From positions 1 to 7,931 of the forward strand of contig JBCDBL010000154.1 of assembly GCA_039183635.1 (NCBI GenBank): a stretch of DNA of 7,931 nt, given 5' to 3'. Shown piece by piece: positions 1-5,084 of the stretch. Under the pieces are notes generated by a model, which did not search any database, was not told the origin of the DNA, and saw only the letters and a list, made by a program, of their open reading frames with translations. This DNA is from JBCDBL01 sp039183635. Its GTDB lineage: Bacteria > Pseudomonadota > Alphaproteobacteria > Caulobacterales > Parvularculaceae. The translations under genes and the position numbers were made by a program. Numbering within the stretch: position 1 is the first letter of the stretch; every line of letters starts with the position of its first letter.

Positions 1-501
1 CGCCTCCGAGCATTGGGTTGCGAATCTTGTCTTTAAGTGCGGCATCAATCCACCCGCGGCGATGACATGCATCAAATGGTCCGGAATCGGGGCGACGGAA
101 TAGGTCTTATCTGTGACGCCGTTAACGATGCGGCCGGCGCCGGCGTCCACAACGATGCGATCGCCAGCGGTGATCTCATCGACGTCAGGGAAAAACAGCG
201 CCGGCAGCCCGATATTGATGGCGTTCCTGTAAAAGATACGGGCGAAGGATTTGGCGAGCACCGCCCGCACGCCCAGAACCTTTAACGAAATCGCCGCCTG
301 CTCCCGGCTGGAGCCAAGACCGAAATTCTCGCCGCCCACCACAACGTCGCCGGGTGCGACGTTCCGCGCAAAGTCGGGGTCCACCGCCTCCAGGCAATGC
401 TTCGCGAGCTCTTCAGCCGGCAACTTCATAAGAAAGCCGGGCGCCAGAACATCCGTATCGATATTGTCTCCAAAGACCCAGGCGCGCCCCGCTCCCTCCA
501 T
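1..501 (-). CDS. Isopropylmalate dehydratase/homoaconitase-type small subunit (LeuD-like), 3' end cut by window edge
   Basis: This is the small (swivel domain) subunit of an aconitase-superfamily hydro-lyase, paired with the large subunit just upstream. 167 residues are visible and no stop is reached. The usual archaeal-type length is about 160-170, so only a few residues are missing. Family motifs are clear: WVFGDNIDTD at residues 8-17, GENFGLGSSRE at 57-67, KSFARIFYRNAINIGLP at 84-100, and AAGGLMPHL near the end. The active-site Ser-Ser-Arg of GSSRE is kept, but the Cys usual in GCGSS is Leu62. The specificity loop, YLRT in archaeal homoaconitase and YLVY in archaeal isopropylmalate isomerase, reads FLMK (23-26) here. 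The start is fixed by an AAAGGAGG ribosome site (509-516 on the complement) 7 bases before ATG, and the ATG overlaps the upstream stop as TGATG, so the two subunits are translationally coupled. The family is certain. The substrate is open: isopropylmalate is possible, but a different 2- or 3-hydroxydicarboxylate is more likely. Confidence 0.93.
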   Translation of the reverse strand, partial: MEGAGRAWVFGDNIDTDVLAPGFLMKLPAEELAKHCLEAVDPDFARNVAPGDVVVGGENFGLGSSREQAAISLKVLGVRAVLAKSFARIFYRNAINIGLPALFFPDVDEITAGDRIVVDAGAGRIVNGVTDKTYSVAPIPDHLMHVIAAGGLMPHLKTRFATQCSEA

Positions 502-1790
502 CACGCCGCCTCCTTTGCGCCGGCGAGCATCTCGCGCGGGTCGGCGATGACCCCGGCGACCGCGGCGGCGGCGACAGAATAGGGCGAGCCGAGATAGACG
601 TTCGCCTCCTTATGGCCCATGCGGCCTTTAAAATTGCGATTGGTGGAGGACAGACACGTCTCCCCGGCGGCGAGCAGCCCCGCCCCCATGCCGGCGCACG
701 CGCCGCAGCCGGAGGGCATGATGACGGCGCCGGCTTCGGTGAGGACGGACAAGGTTCCGTCCTTGGCCGCCGCCTCCGTCGTTTTGGCGGAGGACGGCGC
801 AACAAGAAGGCGGGTCCCGTCAGCGACTTTGCGACCCTTCAGAACACGCGCCGCCATCTGCAAATCTTCAAGCTTCGCCCCGACGCAGGCGCCGATATAG
901 CACTGATCCACAGGCGTTCCGGCGTGGACGGCGACAGAGGCGGCGTTCGCCGGCGAGTGGGGCGCGGCGATTTGCGGGGATAGCTCGTTCGCATCAAGAT
1001 GATAGGACTTGCAATAGTCAGCGCCTTCGTCCGACCGCCATTGCAGCGCGTCCGGCTCCACAACGCCGCCCGCCGCACGGATATGAGCGAGGGTCGTCTC
1101 ATCCGGGGCGATGAGGCCAGTTTCCGCGCCAAGCTCCGCCGCCATGTTGGACAAAACCATGCGTTCGGACATGGACATCGCCGCAACCGCCCCGCCGCCA
1201 TATTCCACCGCGCGAAAATTATTGTCCATGCCAAGGTCCCGGCACAGGGACAACATCACGTCCTTCGCCGCAACGCCGTCGCCAAGGCGCCCGTCAATAT
1301 CCACACGGATGGTTTCGGGAACCATCACCCAGGTCTCGCCTGTAGCCGCAATCGCCGTCATGTCCGTAGCGCCATAGCCCGCCGCGTAACAGCCGAAGGC
1401 CCCCGCCATGGGCGTGTGGGAATCCCCCCCCGCCACAAACAGGCCGGGCCGCAAATGTCCGTACTCCGGCAAGATCGCATGGCAGATACCGCGCATATCG
1501 TAAAAATGCTTCACGCCATAGTCCCGGGCGAACTCCCGGGTGAGCTTCAGGATCGAGGCGCTTTCCGCGTCCACCGCCGGCACGTAATGGTCGGAGACGA
1601 TGACGACCTTATCGGGGTCCCAAAGACCCGTTCCAAGCTCCTCCAGCCGGGGCCGCCAGCGGCGCGGGCCGCTGGAATCATGGGCCATGGCGAGATCGAC
1701 CTTACACACGAGGATCTCCCCCGGCTTGACGTCTTCACAGCCCGCCGCCTTGGCGATGATTTTTTGCGCTAACGTGCGTTTTTGAGACAT
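501..1790 (-). CDS. Isopropylmalate dehydratase/homoaconitase-type large subunit (LeuC-like, archaeal-type length)
   Basis: This 429-residue protein is the [4Fe-4S] catalytic subunit of a cytosolic hydro-lyase that isomerises or (de)hydrates a hydroxy-acid; the following gene is its small subunit. The length fits the short archaeal-type LeuC/HacA group (about 420) rather than the 465-residue enterobacterial LeuC. Visible motifs are SDHYVPAVDA at 66-75, GGDSHTPMAGAFG at 121-133, PHSPAN at 277-282, CYIGACVGAKLEDL at 297-310 and PSGCGACAGMG at 359-369. Probable cluster ligands are Cys302, Cys362 and Cys365. The first ligand motif is unusual: the standard form is IGSCTNGR, whereas here it is IGACVGAK, so the conserved Thr-Asn is lost. 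GDSHT is followed by PMAG instead of the common CTHG/CTYG. The start ATG has GAGG only two bases upstream, a tight spacing, but the next Met is residue 35, inside conserved sequence. The gene is transcribed divergently from the acyl-CoA dehydrogenase gene. The family is certain and the substrate is not. Confidence 0.94.
   Translation of the reverse strand: MSQKRTLAQKIIAKAAGCEDVKPGEILVCKVDLAMAHDSSGPRRWRPRLEELGTGLWDPDKVVIVSDHYVPAVDAESASILKLTREFARDYGVKHFYDMRGICHAILPEYGHLRPGLFVAGGDSHTPMAGAFGCYAAGYGATDMTAIAATGETWVMVPETIRVDIDGRLGDGVAAKDVMLSLCRDLGMDNNFRAVEYGGGAVAAMSMSERMVLSNMAAELGAETGLIAPDETTLAHIRAAGGVVEPDALQWRSDEGADYCKSYHLDANELSPQIAAPHSPANAASVAVHAGTPVDQCYIGACVGAKLEDLQMAARVLKGRKVADGTRLLVAPSSAKTTEAAAKDGTLSVLTEAGAVIMPSGCGACAGMGAGLLAAGETCLSSTNRNFKGRMGHKEANVYLGSPYSVAAAAVAGVIADPREMLAGAKEAA
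509..516 (-). promoter_or_regulatory. Ribosome binding site of the small-subunit gene
   Basis: The complement reads AAAGGAGG, close to a perfect Shine-Dalgarno sequence, 7 bases before the ATG at 501-499. It lies inside the last codons of the large-subunit gene, and the stop/start overlap is TGATG. It settles the small-subunit start and points to coupled translation. Confidence 0.85.
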
Positions 1791-1834
1791 ATCCTCACGT
1801 CTTTACGGCCGGTAATGCTTTACGACCTTTTGCA

Positions 1835-1857
1835 TATATCATAATGATATACCATTT
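1835..1857. promoter_or_regulatory. Dyad operator candidate in the divergent promoter region
   Basis: Positions 1835-1851 form a perfect inverted repeat, TATATCAT-A-ATGATATA. Overlapping it, 1843-1856 reads AATGATATACCATT, a 14-base dyad with one mismatched pair whose core TGATATACCA resembles the TGGTNTACCA-type sites bound by GntR-family (FadR/FCD subfamily) repressors. The site lies between the hydro-lyase genes on the minus strand and glutaryl-CoA dehydrogenase on the plus strand, so one protein could control both. Two strings of this site (AATGATATA, TATACCATTT) recur at 4361-4383. The dyad is seen directly; the regulator family is inferred, and no regulator gene is in the window. Confidence 0.5.
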
Positions 1858-1865
1858 GATGTCGC

Positions 1866-1906
1866 GGAAAAAGGGACTTCGCCCTCGAAGGGCTATATCC
1901 TTTTCC
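1866..1906 (+). other. Hairpin in the leader before the acyl-CoA dehydrogenase gene
   Basis: GGAAAAAGG (1866-1874) can pair with CCTTTTCC (1899-1906) with one bulged base. Inside it, GCCCT-CGA-AGGGC (1881-1893) is a perfect 5-bp stem. It lies downstream of the dyad at 1835-1857 and 42 bases before the proposed start. It might be a 5' leader structure or chance pairing in a short AT/GC-structured gap. Confidence 0.3.
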
Positions 1907-1947
1907 ATCGCACCGCCAACACGCCGATCAAAAGGATGCGCCGCCCC

Positions 1948-3147
1948 ATGACCATGCCGAAAATGACCGAAGACGCCCCCCTTGGCTTCCGCTGGGAAGA
2001 CCCCCTGTTTTTAGACGAACAGCTCACAGAAGACGAGCGCATGATCCAGGACAGCGCTGCGGGGTATTGCCAGGACAAACTCCTGCCGCGGATCCTTATG
2101 GCGAACCGGGAGGAGACGTTCCACCAGGAAATCATGACCGAGATGGGCGCGCTTGGTCTGTTGGGGCCGACCGTAGCCGAAGCTTATGGCGGCGCCGGCG
2201 TCGGCCATGTGGCTTACGGTCTTATCGCCCGGGAGGTGGAGCGCGTGGATTCCGGTTACCGGTCGGCGATGTCGGTGCAATCCTCCCTCGTCATGTATCC
2301 CATCGAAGCCTTCGGCTCGGAAAGCCAAAAGCAAAAATGGCTGCCGAAACTGGCGACGGGCGAGCTGATCGGCTGTTTCGGCCTCACCGAGCCCGACGGC
2401 GGTTCCGACCCAGGCGCGATGCGCACAAACGCCAAGCCCGCCGACGGCGGCTATGTGCTGAACGGCGCCAAAATGTGGATTACAAACTCCCCCATCGCCG
2501 ACATCGCCGTCGTTTGGGCGAAGCTCGACGGCGCGATCCGCGGCTTTGTGGTGGAGCGGGGCATGGACGGGTTCACGACCCCAAAAATCGAAGGCAAGTT
2601 GTCCTTACGCGCCTCAATCACTGGCGAAATCGCCCTCGACGACGTTTTCGTGCCGGAGGACAATCTGCTGCCCAACGTCAAGGGGCTGCGCGGACCGTTC
2701 TCCTGTCTCAACAAGGCGCGCTACGGCATCGCCTGGGGCGCGATGGGGGCGGCGGAATATTGCTGGCACGCCTCCCGGCAATACGCGCTTGACCGCATCG
2801 TGTTCGGCAAACCTATTGCGGGCACCCAGCTGGTTCAGAAAAAACTCGCCGACATGCAAACGGAAATCGCCCTCGGCCTTTCCGGCGCCTTGCAGCTTGG
2901 CCGAACGCTCGACGCAGGCGTTTTCACGCCGGAGACGATTTCTCTTATGAAACGGAACAATTGCGGCAAGGCCCTCGACATCGCCCGCCTCGCCCGCGAC
3001 ATCCATGGCGGCAACGGCACGTCGGACGAGTACCATGTAATGCGCCACATGGTGAACCTTGAGACCGTGAACACCTATGAGGGCACTCACGACATCCACG
3101 CCCTCATCCTCGGCCGGGCGCAAACCGGCTTGCAAGCATTTCAATAA
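1948..3147 (+). CDS. gcdH: Glutaryl-CoA dehydrogenase
   Basis: This FAD enzyme of the acyl-CoA dehydrogenase family oxidises and decarboxylates glutaryl-CoA to crotonyl-CoA and CO2, passing electrons to electron-transfer flavoprotein. The match to the mitochondrial enzyme is strong along the whole length: DSGYRSAMSVQSS (102-114), FGLTEPDGGSDPG (144-156), WITNSP (177-182), GKLSLRAS, GPFSCLNKARYGIAWG, KRNNCGKALDIAR and NTYEGTHDIHALILGR (375-390). The catalytic base is Glu378 (human Glu370 mature). Arg105 matches human Arg94, which contacts the substrate carboxylate. This combination separates the enzyme from fatty-acyl-CoA dehydrogenases. 399 residues is a usual bacterial length. Two starts are possible: ATG 1936 has AAAAGG directly abutting it with no spacer, while ATG 1948 has AAAGGA about 11 bases upstream and is preferred. 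It is first in a unit with the YciI and AhpD-like genes. A substrate close to glutaryl-CoA cannot be excluded. Confidence 0.93.
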   Translation: MTMPKMTEDAPLGFRWEDPLFLDEQLTEDERMIQDSAAGYCQDKLLPRILMANREETFHQEIMTEMGALGLLGPTVAEAYGGAGVGHVAYGLIAREVERVDSGYRSAMSVQSSLVMYPIEAFGSESQKQKWLPKLATGELIGCFGLTEPDGGSDPGAMRTNAKPADGGYVLNGAKMWITNSPIADIAVVWAKLDGAIRGFVVERGMDGFTTPKIEGKLSLRASITGEIALDDVFVPEDNLLPNVKGLRGPFSCLNKARYGIAWGAMGAAEYCWHASRQYALDRIVFGKPIAGTQLVQKKLADMQTEIALGLSGALQLGRTLDAGVFTPETISLMKRNNCGKALDIARLARDIHGGNGTSDEYHVMRHMVNLETVNTYEGTHDIHALILGRAQTGLQAFQ

Positions 3148-3157
3148 GGAGAGGTCG

Positions 3158-3559
3158 ATGGCCGATTACGCCCCCACCGCCCAAAGGCTCAAGGAAAAAG
3201 TCTTCGCCGTATTCTGCACGGACGGCCCCAACGCCGCCAAGCTGCGGGAGGAGCATTTGGAAGGCCACCTTCTGCATACGGAAAAACACTGGGACAAATA
3301 TATCGTCGCCGGTCCCTTGCGCCCGGTGGACGATGTGGAGCTGAACGGCAGCCTGTTTCTCATTATGGCCGAAAACGAAGAGGAAGCCTGGGAGATCCTG
3401 AACGGCGATCCTTATTTCCAGACGGACATTTACGCCACCAAGGACCTGCGCGTATTCACCCCGGCGATCGGTCAGTTCCTCGGCGGGGTTATTTGGGACT
3501 CAGCCGCGGCCTTGAAAGACGCCACGGTGAACGGACGCCGCGCCGACGCGAAAGTGTAA
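3158..3559 (+). CDS. YciI-like protein
   Basis: This 133-residue protein belongs to the YciI family (ferredoxin-like alpha/beta fold, related in fold to muconolactone isomerase). Visible family signs are FAVFCTDGPNAAKLREEHLEGHL (16-38), the Gly-Pro turn AGPLRP (51-56), SLFLIMAENEEEAWEIL (65-81) and GDPYFQTDIY (83-92). The conserved His and Asp of the family are probably His33 and Asp84. About 35 residues follow the core, which is a longer tail than the ~95-residue E. coli YciI. The start is set by AAGGAGAGG at 3146-3154, overlapping the stop of the dehydrogenase gene; a further upstream in-frame start would run into that gene. The biochemical role of most YciI proteins is not known; those in catabolic clusters are thought to act on small ring or ester intermediates. 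Here the role is unassigned. Confidence 0.9.
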   Translation: MADYAPTAQRLKEKVFAVFCTDGPNAAKLREEHLEGHLLHTEKHWDKYIVAGPLRPVDDVELNGSLFLIMAENEEEAWEILNGDPYFQTDIYATKDLRVFTPAIGQFLGGVIWDSAAALKDATVNGRRADAKV

Positions 3560-3564
3560 CCCCC

Positions 3565-4122
3565 TTGCCTCGCCTTGCGCCTTTAAAATTGGAAGATGCG
3601 CCGGATCTTGCCGACAGCTTCACCGCCGCCGAAGAGATGATGGGCTTCACGCCGAACGACGGGCTCATCATGGCGCGCCGACCGGACATCACCAAAGCCC
3701 TCGGCGCCTTGGTCGCGGCCATTTACGCCCCCGGAAAAGTCGATAACGGATTAAAGCGCCTTATTGGCGAGGCGACCTCCAAAGCCGCGGGCTGCGTCTA
3801 TTGCACCGCCCACGCCGCCCATGGCGCACACCGCGCCGGCGTGCCGACAGAAAAAATCGACGCTGTGTGGAGTTACCAGGAAAGCCCTCTTTTCACAGAT
3901 GCCGAACGCGCCGCTATCCGCGTCGCCATGGGCGCAGGTGTTTCCCCTAACGCCGTTACAGACGAAGATTTCGAGGCCCTCAAAGCCCATTACGACGACG
4001 ACGCCATTGTGGAAATCGTCTCTGTTATCGCCATGTTCGGCTTTCTCAACCGCTGGAATTCAACTTTGGCTACGGAGCTGGAAGCAACGCCGGCGGCTTT
4101 TTTGAAACATCTAAGACCTTAA
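3565..4122 (+). CDS. Carboxymuconolactone decarboxylase/AhpD-like protein
   Basis: This 185-residue all-helical protein is of the carboxymuconolactone decarboxylase (CMD) superfamily, AhpD-like branch. The signature is Glu69...Cys77-Val-Tyr-Cys80-Thr-Ala-His83...His86, the redox-active CxxC with the proton-relay Glu and His of AhpD-type peroxidases/disulfide reductases. True gamma-carboxymuconolactone decarboxylases lack this CxxC pair, so ring decarboxylation is unlikely. A second helical repeat follows (DDDAIVEIVSVIAMFGFLNRWNS). The start is judged to be TTG at 3565, giving MPRLAPLKLEDAP, a typical N-terminus for this family. Between the upstream stop (3557-3559) and residue 25 there is no ATG or GTG in frame, and reading further upstream would overlap the YciI gene. 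No Shine-Dalgarno is visible, so translation may be coupled to the YciI gene, which ends 5 bases before. Probable role: thiol/peroxide protection or an unassigned accessory step. Confidence 0.88.
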   Translation: MPRLAPLKLEDAPDLADSFTAAEEMMGFTPNDGLIMARRPDITKALGALVAAIYAPGKVDNGLKRLIGEATSKAAGCVYCTAHAAHGAHRAGVPTEKIDAVWSYQESPLFTDAERAAIRVAMGAGVSPNAVTDEDFEALKAHYDDDAIVEIVSVIAMFGFLNRWNSTLATELEATPAAFLKHLRP

Positions 4123-4130
4123 ATATCGAA

Positions 4131-4315
4131 ACGTCATCCCGGACGTTACATGAGCCCAAAAACCGCAAGGTTTTTGGAAAGCGAGTGTTAGATCCGGGAT
4201 CTCACATAGGCTGTTCAATAAGAAGTTACAGATCCCGGATCACTCAGTTTTCCAATAAAATTTAGCCTGGCGCTCGCCAGGCTAAACTTTGGAAAACTGG
4301 CGTTCGGGATGACAT
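4131..4315. repeat. Composite palindromic intergenic element bounded by inverted CGTCATCC-type ends
   Basis: The outer arms 4131-4145 (ACGTCATCCCGGACG) and 4301-4315 are inverted copies with two mismatches. Inside lie four nested or serial pairings. CCAAAAACC-GCAA-GGTTTTTGG (4156-4177) is a 9-bp stem with a GNRA loop. GATCCGGGATCT (4191-4202) pairs perfectly with 4230-4241. CAGTTTTCCAA (4245-4255) pairs perfectly with 4289-4299. TTTAGCCTGGCG (4261-4272) pairs perfectly with 4275-4286. The layout resembles a REP/BIME-like or small MITE-like element of alphaproteobacteria. No T-run follows the hairpins, so a simple intrinsic terminator is not supported, although the structure may protect or end the upstream transcript. 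Confidence 0.7.
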
Positions 4316-4341
4316 AACACAGCCTTAAGAGCATTCCTGCC

Positions 4342-4371
4342 TTGCCGCTGGGCGAATTTGAATGATATAAG
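4342..4371 (+). promoter_or_regulatory. Possible sigma70-type promoter of the membrane protein–oxidase–hydrolase unit
   Basis: TTGCCG (4342-4347) and TATAAG (4366-4371) are separated by 18 bases and resemble -35 and -10 boxes. The dyad at 4355-4388 covers the -10 box and the likely transcription start, which would fit repression. The boxes were picked by eye, so this is modest evidence. Confidence 0.35.
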
Positions 4372-4388
4372 ATTATACCATTTAAATT
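4355..4388. promoter_or_regulatory. Large dyad, candidate operator shared with the divergent promoter
   Basis: Two 15-base arms (4355-4369 and 4374-4388) flank AGAT and pair at 13 of 15 positions. The core is TGATATA-AGAT-TATACCA. The strings AATGATATA and TATACCATTT are both also present at 1843-1857, where they overlap into one compact dyad. This suggests that one transcription factor, GntR-like by the TGRTATA/TATACCA half-sites, acts on both promoters. The dyad lies upstream of the ATG at 4403. Confidence 0.5.
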
Positions 4389-4402
4389 TGGACAACAGCC
4401 CC

Positions 4403-5059
4403 ATGCCGACGGACGTCGTCGCCTTTACGGTTTTGCACCTCCTCATCTTCGCCTACTGGCTGGGCGGCGATGCGGGGGTGTTTTACTCAAGCCTGGTCGT
4501 TACCGACGGGAAGCGGTCGCCGGAGGCGCGCATCACTGCGGCGAAAATCCTGTTGAACGTCGACATGGTCCCGCGGATCTGTCTTTTGTTGGCGCTGCCG
4601 ACGGGCCTCGCCCTGGCCGCCTCAAAGGGCTGGGTGGCGCTGACGCCGATCTGGATTGTCCTTGCCTTTGTTGCAGCGGCGGCGTGGATTACATTGATTT
4701 TCAAATTGCACAGCGCCCATGGCGCAAAGCTTCTCACCGGCATCGACACCATCGGACGGATCGCTCTGCTGGCGGGCCTCGCCGGCGCAGGCGTCCTCGG
4801 CCTCATGAATACCTTCAGCTGGCCGACATTCTTGTCCGTAAAGCTCTTAATTCTCGCCGGCGCAGTGGCCATGGGTCTTCTTGTGCGGCTGTTGCTGCGC
4901 CCGTTCGGGCCGGCCTTTGCGGCGATGGTCGCGAACGGTCCGACGCCTGAGACCGACGCCGTTATAAAAGGCGCCATCGCCCGCTCCCGCGGGCCTGTCG
5001 TCGCCATCTGGATCCTGTTGATCGCCGCCGCCACCTTCGGCGTTGCGACGCCCGTATAA
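4403..5059 (+). CDS. Six-helix integral membrane protein, unknown function
   Basis: This 218-residue hydrophobic protein has about six membrane segments, at roughly 5-22, 55-73, 80-101, 114-134, 140-163 and 196-215. TM1 contains HLLIFAYWLGGDAGVFYSS (12-30), reminiscent of small CopD/DUF2269-type membrane proteins, which have a His and a Trp-x-Gly-Gly in the first helix. His102 and His105 sit in a short loop after TM3. Histidines near the membrane could bind haem or metal, but this is not shown. The frame stays open upstream to a TTG at 4358, but that would place the start inside the dyad and the -10 box, so ATG 4403 is chosen. The ribosome site is weak (GGA at 4390-4392). The FAD oxidase starts 25 bases after the stop, so the two are probably co-transcribed. 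A role as membrane partner or transporter for the oxidase is speculation. Confidence 0.8.
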   Translation: MPTDVVAFTVLHLLIFAYWLGGDAGVFYSSLVVTDGKRSPEARITAAKILLNVDMVPRICLLLALPTGLALAASKGWVALTPIWIVLAFVAAAAWITLIFKLHSAHGAKLLTGIDTIGRIALLAGLAGAGVLGLMNTFSWPTFLSVKLLILAGAVAMGLLVRLLLRPFGPAFAAMVANGPTPETDAVIKGAIARSRGPVVAIWILLIAAATFGVATPV

Positions 5060-5084
5060 ACGTAAACCGAAAGACACCGACGCC

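Noticed and set aside
999..1772. Long plus-strand open frame of 257 codons opposite the LeuC-like gene
   Set aside because: The minus-strand frame carries all the family motifs; this one is the antisense shadow that GC-rich genes produce.
3077..3157. Upstream extension of the YciI gene into the glutaryl-CoA dehydrogenase gene
   Set aside because: AAGGAGAGG at 3146-3154 is ideally placed for ATG 3158, and the extension is only the shifted frame of conserved dehydrogenase sequence.
3565..4122. True 4-carboxymuconolactone decarboxylase (pcaC)
   Set aside because: The CxxC with nearby His and Glu marks the AhpD-like branch, and no other beta-ketoadipate pathway gene is present.
4358..4402. Longer N-terminus of the membrane protein from a TTG at 4358
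   Set aside because: It would put the first 15 codons across the dyad and the -10-like box, is not hydrophobic, and ATG 4403 directly precedes the first membrane helix.
5043..5084. Longer N-terminus of the FAD oxidase from ATG 5043
   Set aside because: It overlaps the end of the membrane-protein gene and adds a basic stretch unlike the family; ATG 5085 is a better start.
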